DNA from: Candidatus Margulisiibacteriota bacterium
Lineage (GTDB): Bacteria > Margulisbacteria > WOR-1 > O2-12-FULL-45-9
Direction of reading: 5' to 3'
DNA length: 5,816 nucleotides
NCBI GenBank assembly: GCA_030018645.1
Contig: JASEHX010000083.1
Coordinates: forward strand, 1 to 5,816
A program made the position numbers and the translations under genes. Under the pieces are notes generated by a model. That model was given only the letters and a program-made list of their open reading frames with translations. It ran no database searches and was not told the origin of the DNA. This document shows, piece by piece, positions 1-5,703 of this stretch. Numbering within the stretch: the first letter of the stretch is position 1; each line of letters opens with the position of its first letter.

Positions 1-277
1 CGAATTTGACCGTTTACATCTGACCGTTTCCAGGCAAATCAAAAATGACCTGGAACAAGCTGTTATGGGAAAATATCCGGTTATTGCTAACATCAAGGAA
101 GAGTTAATGCGCCTTGGCTGCCAAGAAGCCCAAATGTCCGGGTCGGGGCCAACCGTTTTTGGTATAATAAAGAAGAAAAATGAAGCCGAACGAATATATG
201 CTAAAATGAAGCGAAAGTATCCGTTAACGTTTATCGCTGAAACAGTTGATAGGGGAGTAGAAACCCTCACCCGCTAG
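1..277 (+). CDS. ispE: 4-diphosphocytidyl-2-C-methyl-D-erythritol kinase, C-terminal fragment
   Basis: This is the 3' end of a gene that starts upstream of the window; the first whole codon is at position 2 and 91 residues are visible before the TAG stop at 275-277. IspE is a cytosolic GHMP kinase that phosphorylates the 2-hydroxyl of CDP-methylerythritol with ATP in the MEP pathway to isoprenoid precursors. The fragment carries the family's C-terminal signature: NDLE, then YPVIANIKEEL, then the glycine-rich GHMP motif 3, MSGSGPTVFGI, which helps shape the active site. The final residues, TLTR, are encoded by the left arm of a palindromic repeat, so the native C-terminus may have been altered by that repeat. 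Other GHMP kinases are possible in principle, but the NDLE...MSGSGPTVFG order is typical of IspE. Confidence 0.9.
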   Translation, partial: EFDRLHLTVSRQIKNDLEQAVMGKYPVIANIKEELMRLGCQEAQMSGSGPTVFGIIKKKNEAERIYAKMKRKYPLTFIAETVDRGVETLTR

Positions 278-342
278 CATTGATGACTTCCCCCTCTCCC
301 AATGGGAGAGGGGGGGAAGGTTAGACGATAGTGGGGTGAGGG
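264..342. repeat. 79-bp palindromic intergenic repeat with CCCTCACCC / GGGTGAGGG ends
   Basis: The outer arms CCCTCACCC (264-272) and GGGTGAGGG (334-342) are perfect reverse complements. Inside them is a second inverted repeat: 287-300 (CTTCCCCCTCTCCC) pairs with 304-319 around a 3-nt AAT loop, with 11 perfect base pairs, two extra Gs, then three more pairs. The two stems are separated by equal 14-nt arms (273-286 and 320-333) that do not pair. From memory, CCCTCACCC...CCCTCTCCC...GGGAGAGGG...GGGTGAGGG is a widely scattered REP/MITE-like intergenic repeat in many bacteria. No transposase is present. The element covers the last codons and stop of ispE and ends 11 nt before the ATG of the next gene. 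Confidence 0.8.
287..319 (+). terminator. Strong GC-rich hairpin, possible transcription attenuator after ispE
   Basis: This is the inner stem-loop of the palindromic repeat: a C/T-rich arm, an AAT loop and a G/A-rich arm. It would form a very stable RNA hairpin 9 nt after the ispE stop. No U-run follows (the sequence continues GTTAGACG), so it is not a canonical intrinsic terminator. It could instead stabilise the ispE 3' end or reduce read-through into the LOG gene. Confidence 0.35.
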
Positions 343-344
343 AT

Positions 345-349
345 AAGGA
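345..349 (+). promoter_or_regulatory. Shine-Dalgarno site that favours the ATG start of the LOG gene
   Basis: AAGGA lies 4 nt before the ATG at 354. An in-frame GTG at 336 would add six residues (MRDKDK), but it lies inside the GGGTGAGGG repeat arm and has only repeat G-runs upstream of it. The ATG is therefore the better start. Confidence 0.6.
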
Positions 350-353
350 TAAA

Positions 354-1385
354 ATGCATAAACATTATAAAACCGATATTGCTAAAATTGATGCCGAAAT
401 TGAAAGTTTATCTAAAAAATACAGCAGTATCCATTCCCGCGAATATATCCGCCAGCTTTTTACAACGGTCATTAAACTGTATTTAGAAGAAGCGGATGAG
501 CACGATCTTTACTTGGCCAATGTAACCCTGAAAGAATTGCGGCATATATTTCGTATTTTTTCCCCGTATCGCAGTGTCAAAAAAGTGGATATTTTTGGCT
601 CCCATCGAACTCCTCCAGATAGTCAGGAATATAAAATGGCGCTGGAATTTGCGCAAAAGATTGTCGCCAAAGATTTTATGGTCATTACCGGCGGTGGGGG
701 CGGGGTAATGGAGGCGGGCAATTGCGGGGCAGGCAAAGAAGGGTTTGCAATAAAGATCCAACTGCCGCTTGAAATGCGCCCCAATCCTTTTGTTTGTAAA
801 GGGGAAAAATTGATCAATGTCAATTATTTCTTCACCCGTAAATTAGCTTTTATCAAAGAATCTGATGCCACCGTCTTGTTCCCGGGCGGCTTTGGAACAC
901 ACGACGAGGGCTTTGAAGTTTTAACTCTGTTGCAAACTGGCAAAACCTTGCCCCGGCCGATTGTTATGGTCGATACTCCCAAAGGAAAATACTGGAAAGG
1001 CTGGTTGGAATTTGTTCACAAGCACATGTTAAAAAACAGCTATTTGACCAGAAACGATGACAGCTTATACCGTATTGTTTATTCAGTTGATGCCGCAGTT
1101 GAAGAAGTTGCCGGCTTTTATCGAACCTACCATTCGATTGCTTATGGCAAGGAATTGACGGTAATTCGCTTAAATTCCCGGATAAATGAAAAAATTCTCA
1201 ATAAATTTAGTAAAAAATACAAAGATATTTTGGCGGATGGAGGGATCACTCCAACTGGTCCACTGCCTTTTGAAGTCCGCAATAAGCTATTTCTGCATTT
1301 ACCTCGCATAGGCTTGCCCTTTGATAAAAAAAGTTATCCAAGGTTAATAGCGCTGATTAGGGATATTAATAAATTGACCAACTAG
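354..1385 (+). CDS. LOG-family Rossmann-fold protein (putative nucleotide 5'-monophosphate phosphoribohydrolase)
   Basis: The 343-residue protein has the LOG ('lysine decarboxylase-like') fold signatures. A first strand and loop VDIFGSHRTPP is at residues 78-88. The phosphate-binding loop ITGGGGGVMEAGN is at 111-123. The catalytic PGGxGTxxE motif appears as PGGFGTHDEGFE at 177-188, and LTLLQTGK follows. Family members hydrolyse the N-glycosidic bond of nucleoside monophosphates, either cytokinin ribotides or ordinary purine/pyrimidine NMPs; they are not lysine decarboxylases. The protein is well above the roughly 180-200 residues of a minimal LOG. It has about 75 mostly helical, charged residues at the N-terminus and about 100 beyond the core. 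No signal peptide or membrane segment is seen, so it should be cytosolic. It starts 76 nt after the ispE stop, just beyond the palindromic repeat. The substrate cannot be read from sequence. Confidence 0.85.
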   Translation: MHKHYKTDIAKIDAEIESLSKKYSSIHSREYIRQLFTTVIKLYLEEADEHDLYLANVTLKELRHIFRIFSPYRSVKKVDIFGSHRTPPDSQEYKMALEFAQKIVAKDFMVITGGGGGVMEAGNCGAGKEGFAIKIQLPLEMRPNPFVCKGEKLINVNYFFTRKLAFIKESDATVLFPGGFGTHDEGFEVLTLLQTGKTLPRPIVMVDTPKGKYWKGWLEFVHKHMLKNSYLTRNDDSLYRIVYSVDAAVEEVAGFYRTYHSIAYGKELTVIRLNSRINEKILNKFSKKYKDILADGGITPTGPLPFEVRNKLFLHLPRIGLPFDKKSYPRLIALIRDINKLTN

Positions 1386-1402
1386 CGGAAATTTGGTAAA
1401 AT
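1374..1402 (+). promoter_or_regulatory. Sigma70-type promoter for gap-pgk, extended -10
   Basis: The -35 TTGACC (1374-1379) is separated by exactly 17 nt from the -10 TAAAAT (1397-1402), which is preceded by TGG (1394-1396), an extended -10 TGn element. It lies over the last codons and stop of the LOG gene. Transcription would start near 1409, giving a leader of about 58 nt before the gap ATG. This is inferred from consensus matches only. Confidence 0.6.
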
Positions 1403-1466
1403 CGAAAATCATGGTTTTTCATTCGGTCGTTAGTTGTTAGTTAATCAAAAAGAAAGGGGAAGAAAA

Positions 1467-2537
1467 ATGGCTAAGAAGGTAAAAGTCGGTATCAATGGTT
1501 TCGGGAGGATCGGGCGGCAGGTATTAAGTGCGATGGTGGATAAGGGGGTATTGGAAAATGAGGTTGAGGTGGTGGCAGTGGTAGATGTTACTACCGATGC
1601 GAAATATTTCGCTTATCAAATGAAATACGATTCGGTCCACGGCCAATTTAAAGGGACATTATCAACTGAAAAAAGCAGCCCATCCGCGGCGGATGATGAT
1701 GTCCTGGTGGTCAACGGCGATAAAATCAAATGTGTTGCGGCTACCAAAGACCCCAGCGGCCTCCCATGGAAAGATTTGGGGGTAGAAATTGTCATCGAAT
1801 CAACCGGGTTATTTACCGATTCTGAAAAAGCCAAAGGCCACCTAGCGGCGGGCGCTAAAAAAGTGGTCATTTCCGCTCCCGGTAAAGGAGAAATCAAGAC
1901 CATTGTCATGGGAGTTAATGATAATGAATACGACACCGCCAAACACAATATTGTTTCCAATGCTTCTTGTACTACCAATTGCTTAGCTCCAGTGGTGCAT
2001 GTCATCTTAAAAGAAGGCATTGGCATTGAAACCGGTTTAATGACCACCATCCATTCGTATACCGCTACCCAAAAAACAGTTGATGGGCCTTCCAAAAAAG
2101 ACTGGCGTGGCGGCAGAGCGGCGGCCATTAACATTATCCCTTCCACTACCGGGGCGGCCAAAGCGGTCGGCGAGGTATTGCCCGCTACCAAAGGGAAATT
2201 AACTGGCATGGCGTTCCGCGTACCGACCGTGGATGTTTCGGTAGTAGACTTGACTTTCCGATCGGTCAAAGATACTTCAATTGAAGAAATTGACGCGTTA
2301 CTTAAAAAGGCCTCTCAATCATATCTTAAAGGAATCTTGGGCGTTGCCGATGAAGAAGTGGTTTCCACCGACTTTATCCACGATAACCGCTCATCGATTT
2401 ATGATTCATTGGCCACATTGCAAAATAACCTAAAGGGAGAAAAACGCTTCTTCAAAGTTGTTTCCTGGTACGATAACGAATGGGGCTATTCTTGCCGCGT
2501 AGTTGATCTCCTAAAATTGATAGCTTCCAAGCTGTAA
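1467..2537 (+). CDS. gap: Type I glyceraldehyde-3-phosphate dehydrogenase (NAD-dependent, glycosomal-like)
   Basis: The 356-residue enzyme oxidises glyceraldehyde-3-phosphate to 1,3-bisphosphoglycerate with NAD+ and phosphate in cytosolic glycolysis. The nucleotide-binding motif INGFGRIGR is at residues 9-17. Asp40, at the end of the second Rossmann strand (VAVVD), suggests NAD preference. The catalytic motif SNASCTTNC has Cys168 as nucleophile, and the partner His196 is in TTIHSYTATQ. The C-terminal SWYDNEWGYS is at 333-342. The ATG at 1467 is chosen because AGGGGA (1455-1460) is 6 nt upstream and the product then begins MAKKVKVGING; an in-frame TTG at 1434 would add 11 atypical residues. 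The protein is longer than the usual bacterial 330-340, with an insert near residues 65-90. From memory, this insert and much of the rest closely match trypanosomatid glycosomal GAPDH. pgk follows after 10 nt. Confidence 0.97.
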   Translation: MAKKVKVGINGFGRIGRQVLSAMVDKGVLENEVEVVAVVDVTTDAKYFAYQMKYDSVHGQFKGTLSTEKSSPSAADDDVLVVNGDKIKCVAATKDPSGLPWKDLGVEIVIESTGLFTDSEKAKGHLAAGAKKVVISAPGKGEIKTIVMGVNDNEYDTAKHNIVSNASCTTNCLAPVVHVILKEGIGIETGLMTTIHSYTATQKTVDGPSKKDWRGGRAAAINIIPSTTGAAKAVGEVLPATKGKLTGMAFRVPTVDVSVVDLTFRSVKDTSIEEIDALLKKASQSYLKGILGVADEEVVSTDFIHDNRSSIYDSLATLQNNLKGEKRFFKVVSWYDNEWGYSCRVVDLLKLIASKL

Positions 2538-2540
2538 GGA
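2536..2540 (+). promoter_or_regulatory. pgk Shine-Dalgarno overlapping the gap stop codon
   Basis: AAGGA shares its first two bases with the TAA stop of gap (2535-2537). It lies 7 nt before the ATG at 2548 but only 4 nt before the tandem ATG at 2545, favouring the second ATG. The arrangement suggests translational coupling of gap and pgk. Confidence 0.55.
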
Positions 2541-2547
2541 AATAATG

Positions 2548-3762
2548 ATGGCTAAGAAAACCATTGCGGATATTCCAGCAGCCGACCTAAAAGGAAAACG
2601 CGTTTTTGTCCGCTGTGATTTTAATGTCCCGCTGGACGAAAAGCAAAACATTACTTCCGATAAAAGGATAAAAGCTTCGCTTCCGACCATAAAATACCTC
2701 ATCGAAAAGGGAGCTAGAGTTATTTTGGCATCCCATCTGGGGCGTCCGAAAGGGGAAGTTAAAAAAGAATTCAGTTTAGCGCCGGTCCAAAAAAGCTTAT
2801 CCCAATTGTTAGGCAAGGAAGTAAAAATGACTTCCGATTGCATTGGACCAGAAGTTCAAAGGGCGGCGACCGAATTAAAAGACGGGGATGTCCTTCTGCT
2901 CGAAAACCTGCGCTTCCACAAAGAAGAGGAGATAAATGACCCGGCTTTTGCCAAGCAGTTGGCGTCTTTGGCCGATATTTTTGTGCAAGATGCTTTTGGC
3001 ACGGTGCACCGGGCGCATGCTTCTACCGAAGGGATTGCGCACGATCTGCCGGCTTATGCCGGTTTTCTGGTGGAGAAAGAATTGAAGTTTTTAGGTGATG
3101 CTTTAACTGATCCTAAAAGACCCTTTGTGGCGATCATTGGCGGAGCCAAAATTTCCGGCAAACTGGAAGTATTAAAAAATCTATTAGACAAGGTTGATAC
3201 CCTGATCATTGGCGGCGGGATGGCCTATACTTTTTTCAAAGCTCGCGGCATCAATGTCGGCACCTCCATTGTAGAAGACGAGTTAATTGGCGAAGCCAAA
3301 GAAATCTTAAAAGCGGCCATTGATAAGAATGTTCCGCTCCTGCTTCCGCTTGACCATGTGGTGGCTGATAAATTTGACGCCAATGCCAGTACGCAAGTTG
3401 TGCCGCGAACCACGATTCCCGACGGCTGGCAGGGGATGGATATTGGGCCGGAAACGATTACCAAATTTAGCAATGCCATCAAGAATGCTAAAACGATTGT
3501 CTGGAACGGCCCCATGGGGGTTTTTGAATTTGACAAGTTTGCCGTGGGAACCATTGCTATTGCTAAAGCGGTAGCAGAAGCCACCAAGAACGGAGCGGTT
3601 TCAATTATTGGGGGCGGGGATTCGGCCTCTGCGGTCAAAAAAGCCGGCGCAGCCGATCAAATGACGCATATCTCCACCGGCGGCGGCGCCTCGCTTGAAT
3701 TTCTCGAAGGTAAGGTTCTTCCAGGGGTTGCTTGCCTGCTAGATAAATACATTTTTTTGTAA
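2548..3762 (+). CDS. pgk: Phosphoglycerate kinase
   Basis: The 404-residue monomeric kinase transfers the acyl phosphate of 1,3-bisphosphoglycerate to ADP, the step after GAPDH. The N-terminal substrate domain has VRCDFNVPLD (21-30), SHLGRPKGE (62-70), LLENLRFHKEE (118-128) and the basic DAFGTVHRAHAS (148-159). The C-terminal nucleotide domain has GGAKISGKLEVL (198-209), IIGGGMAYTF (220-229), VWNGPMGVFE (318-327), the glycine-rich SIIGGGDSA (352-360) and STGGGASLEFLEGK (376-389). The length is normal and all expected motifs are intact. There is a tandem ATG; 2548 is preferred over 2545 for Shine-Dalgarno spacing and because MAKK matches the start of gap. It is presumably co-transcribed with gap. 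No convincing terminator follows: the TTTTTTT at 3752-3758 lies inside the last codons and is not preceded by a stable hairpin. Confidence 0.97.
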   Translation: MAKKTIADIPAADLKGKRVFVRCDFNVPLDEKQNITSDKRIKASLPTIKYLIEKGARVILASHLGRPKGEVKKEFSLAPVQKSLSQLLGKEVKMTSDCIGPEVQRAATELKDGDVLLLENLRFHKEEEINDPAFAKQLASLADIFVQDAFGTVHRAHASTEGIAHDLPAYAGFLVEKELKFLGDALTDPKRPFVAIIGGAKISGKLEVLKNLLDKVDTLIIGGGMAYTFFKARGINVGTSIVEDELIGEAKEILKAAIDKNVPLLLPLDHVVADKFDANASTQVVPRTTIPDGWQGMDIGPETITKFSNAIKNAKTIVWNGPMGVFEFDKFAVGTIAIAKAVAEATKNGAVSIIGGGDSASAVKKAGAADQMTHISTGGGASLEFLEGKVLPGVACLLDKYIFL

Positions 3763-3802
3763 TTTGTTATTTGGTTTTTGGTTATTACCGCGAAGCGGTT
3801 AT

Positions 3803-3875
3803 GGGGCCGTAGTTCAATTGGGAGAACGCAACGTTCGCAACGTTGAGGTCGGCGGTTCGATCCCGCCCGGCTCCA
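3803..3875 (+). tRNA. tRNA-Ala (anticodon CGC)
   Basis: A full cloverleaf can be drawn. The acceptor stem GGGGCCG (3803-3809) pairs with CGGCTCC (3868-3874) and includes the G3:U70 wobble that is the main alanine identity element. The D stem is GTTC/GAAC (3812-3815, 3824-3827) with an 8-nt loop containing GGG. The anticodon stem CAACG/CGTTG encloses loop TTCGCAA, with anticodon CGC at 3836-3838 reading GCG. There is a 5-nt variable loop. The T stem GGCGG/CCGCC encloses loop TTCGATC. The discriminator is A3875. The 3' CCA is not encoded (CAT follows A3875's preceding CC), so it must be added by tRNA nucleotidyltransferase. The gene starts 40 nt after pgk and may be transcribed with it. No dedicated promoter is evident; a small ACCGC-GAA-GCGGT hairpin (3787-3799) directly precedes it. 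Confidence 0.93.
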
Positions 3876-3913
3876 CATTATTATCTTTACCTGTTTGATT
3901 GAATTAATCGAAT

Positions 3914-3941
3914 TTGGTATTATTGACAAGCTGAGTATCAT
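3914..3941 (+). promoter_or_regulatory. Candidate promoter region for the R-M cassette
   Basis: Two overlapping options are visible. TTGGTA (3914-3919) with a 16-nt spacer leads to TATCAT (3936-3941), a 5/6 match to the -10. A perfect -35, TTGACA (3923-3928), also occurs, but nothing better than a 3/6 -10 is seen 16-18 nt downstream of it. The first pairing is the more complete. The region between the tRNA and the endonuclease is otherwise AT-rich and empty. Confidence 0.4.
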
Positions 3942-3969
3942 TTCGAAATTGTATGGTGGAAGAATGATA
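3936..3969. promoter_or_regulatory. Operator-like palindromes upstream of the endonuclease start
   Basis: ATTTCGAAAT (3940-3949) is a perfect 10-bp palindrome that begins within the candidate -10. TATCATT (3936-3942) is matched by its exact reverse complement AATGATA (3963-3969), just before the ATG. Such sites could bind a dimeric regulator, for example the methyltransferase itself or a controller protein, but no controller gene is in the window. Short palindromes in AT-rich DNA can also arise by chance. Confidence 0.3.
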
Positions 3970-3974
3970 TAAAT

Positions 3975-4670
3975 ATGTTAGATAGCCTAATTTTAAACAA
4001 AAAGTCGATAGAGAGTATTTATAAAACTATTTGTGAGTATCATGGAAAATACCTAAGAAAATTCGGGGTAAAGCTCCCTAAATTATATAATTTGCATGGA
4101 AAATTTACCAAAGACGCACTTGTTTTAGTCTATCTTGCTTACGACTATCCAAATACTCGTAAAGTTAGTAAAGGAGAATTAACAAAATTTGTCAGAAGTT
4201 ATTATCCAAACACTAATGATGTCCAACAAGCCAGGCATCTTGGCGCACAAGCGGGTTGGTGGATTGTAGCCGGAGGTAGGGATAATATTGTTTATCGGAT
4301 AGAGCGAGGATCATACCAGCTTTATACTTTAGAACAACCATATCCGGGCTTTAAAAAGGGGCATAGAATAACTGGAACGGAAAACTGGGGTAAAATAAAA
4401 GAGAAATATAATTATCGTTGTGCTACATGTGGATCTCAAGAAGGAAGGCCTCATTTTCACTGGCCTGCTACAAAAACAATTTTGCAAAAAGCTCATATGG
4501 ATCCACATAAACCTTTAATTGCCGGGAATAGATGGGTTTATGATGAAAAAGGAAGAGTAATAAAGATTGCAAATCCCACTGCCATTAAAAATTGCGATAA
4601 AAAAATAAGAAAATCCATCTATCGGATTTTATGTAGAGAATTTCATAGTAAAAGAATTGATTTAAGATAA
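3975..4670 (+). CDS. Putative Type II restriction endonuclease, HNH-like, possibly internally deleted
   Basis: The 231-residue protein precedes a DNA methyltransferase by 7 nt, the usual layout of a Type II R-M pair that cuts unmethylated DNA. The N-terminal half (about 1-135) has no motif I can name. The C-terminal half has a zinc-knuckle CATC (Cys149-Cys152), then LQKAHMDPHKPL (170-181) with the candidate metal/base histidine His174, then NRWVYDEKGRVIKIANP (185-201). From memory, HNH restriction enzymes of this type have a second CxxCN segment between the KPL...N and the W(V/I)(F/Y)D blocks. Here N185 runs straight into RWVYD, so the second cysteine pair and the HNH asparagine seem to be missing. 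The protein may be inactive or may use other ligands. The ATG at 3975 is the only plausible start, and the nearest GGA lies 14 nt upstream, so translation is probably weak. Codon use is clearly more AT-rich than in gap/pgk. Confidence 0.72.
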   Translation: MLDSLILNKKSIESIYKTICEYHGKYLRKFGVKLPKLYNLHGKFTKDALVLVYLAYDYPNTRKVSKGELTKFVRSYYPNTNDVQQARHLGAQAGWWIVAGGRDNIVYRIERGSYQLYTLEQPYPGFKKGHRITGTENWGKIKEKYNYRCATCGSQEGRPHFHWPATKTILQKAHMDPHKPLIAGNRWVYDEKGRVIKIANPTAIKNCDKKIRKSIYRILCREFHSKRIDLR

Positions 4671-4677
4671 TTAATAT

Positions 4678-5676
4678 ATGAAAAACAGCAAGTTCATTAA
4701 TCAAATTATTTGTGCGGATTCATTAGAATTCCTACCAAAAATTGAAGATAATTCAATTGATGTTGTTCTAACTGATCCCCCATACTTTTTAGATAAACTA
4801 GACAATAATTGGAACCATGAAGCGGTTTCCAACCAGAATAATCAATACACAATAAAGTCGCTTCCGGCAGGAATGAAATTTGATAGAGAACAAGGTAAAA
4901 GATTCTACGGATGGTATGTGGATATATCAAAAGAGATATTTAGGATCTTAAAACCGGGAGGATTCTTTTTTTCATTTTCTAGCCCTAGACTTTATCATCG
5001 GATGGCTTCAGCAATTGATGATGTTGGTTTTGAAATAAGAGATGGATTTATGTGGCTTTATACTCAAAATCAAGCCAAAGCAATGGGCGTTGATCATTTT
5101 ATTGCAAAAATGGATATTGAGGAAAAAATAAAAGAAAAAATCAAAGAAAAACTAAATGGCTGGAAAACTCCTCAAATAAAATCCTGTTTTGAGCCAATTG
5201 CAGTAGCTCAAAAGCCAGTAGACCAGACATATTTGAATACTATGCTTAAACACGAAGTTGGTTTATTTAATACAAATGTTCGAATTGGCGACAATATGTA
5301 TCCAGCAAATGTTTTTACAATAGAGCATATTAATGAATTGATTGATCGGGCCTTTTTATTGCCAAAGCCGACAAAAAGAGAAAAAATGGATTATAACGAT
5401 CATAAAACCGTTAAACCATTAGCTATTTGCGAATATTTGATTAAACTATCGGCTTTTTCAAAAGATGCGATTATTCTTGACCCTTTTATTGGAAGCGGGA
5501 CAACAGCTATTGCAGCAAAAAAATTGGGAAAGAAATATATTGGGATTGATATTAATGAAAAGTACATCAAAATAGCTAAAAAAAGAATTAAAGAGTTGGA
5601 TGGGAAAATAAACTTATTTAACATGGAAAAAATGAAAAGAAAAATATTGCAAATGGAATTGGCTGTAAGCCGGTAG
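4678..5676 (+). CDS. Site-specific DNA methyltransferase, beta class, probably N6-adenine
   Basis: The 332-residue protein methylates DNA with S-adenosylmethionine and would protect the host from the adjacent endonuclease. The catalytic motif IV, TDPPY (32-36), comes before the AdoMet-binding motif I, DPFIGSGTT (268-276), which places it in the beta group of amino-methyltransferases. DPPY rather than SPPY favours N6-adenine. Other family blocks are ILKPGG (90-95), FEPIAVAQKP (171-180), HKTVKP (242-247) just before motif I, and GIDIN (289-293, motif II, acidic residue contacting the AdoMet ribose). The part between about 100 and 230 would include target recognition, with a lysine/glutamate-rich stretch at 148-158. 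Length and motif order look complete. No clear Shine-Dalgarno precedes the ATG; the 7-nt gap after the endonuclease suggests translational coupling. The recognition site cannot be read from sequence. Confidence 0.9.
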   Translation: MKNSKFINQIICADSLEFLPKIEDNSIDVVLTDPPYFLDKLDNNWNHEAVSNQNNQYTIKSLPAGMKFDREQGKRFYGWYVDISKEIFRILKPGGFFFSFSSPRLYHRMASAIDDVGFEIRDGFMWLYTQNQAKAMGVDHFIAKMDIEEKIKEKIKEKLNGWKTPQIKSCFEPIAVAQKPVDQTYLNTMLKHEVGLFNTNVRIGDNMYPANVFTIEHINELIDRAFLLPKPTKREKMDYNDHKTVKPLAICEYLIKLSAFSKDAIILDPFIGSGTTAIAAKKLGKKYIGIDINEKYIKIAKKRIKELDGKINLFNMEKMKRKILQMELAVSR

Positions 5677-5703
5677 TTGTTTTGAAAGAAGGGGGAAACA
5701 TAA

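Noticed and set aside
336..353. GTG start adding MRDKDK to the LOG protein
   Set aside because: The GTG is part of the repeat arm and has no proper Shine-Dalgarno; ATG at 354 has AAGGA close upstream.
354..1385. Lysine decarboxylase or cytochrome bd oxidase subunit II, names often attached to proteins of this type
   Set aside because: There is no PLP-enzyme motif and no membrane segment; the GGGGGVMEA and PGGFGTHDE motifs identify a LOG-fold nucleotide hydrolase.
1616..2269. Minus-strand open frame of 217 codons inside gap
   Set aside because: It lies wholly antisense to a fully recognised GAPDH, has no recognisable motif, and its length is explained by the codon bias of gap.
3225..3638. 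Minus-strand open frame of 137 codons inside pgk
   Set aside because: Antisense shadow of intact pgk with no recognisable domain.
3752..3758. Run of seven Ts at the end of pgk as an intrinsic terminator
   Set aside because: It lies within the last codons, and only a 4-bp CAGG/CCTG pairing precedes it, too weak for a terminator.
3828..3844. Direct repeat GCAACGTT x2, considered as a repeat element
   Set aside because: It is simply the anticodon arm of tRNA-Ala, whose self-complementary stem happens to repeat.
3657..3941. Minus-strand open frame of 94 codons spanning the tRNA and the end of pgk
   Set aside because: Its middle reads SRAGSNRRPQRCERC, the typical spurious translation of the reverse strand of a tRNA gene; the rest is antisense to pgk.
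3803..5703. tRNA-Ala as an att site of an integrated element
   Set aside because: No duplicate of the tRNA 3' end is found at the distal border and no integrase is present within the window.
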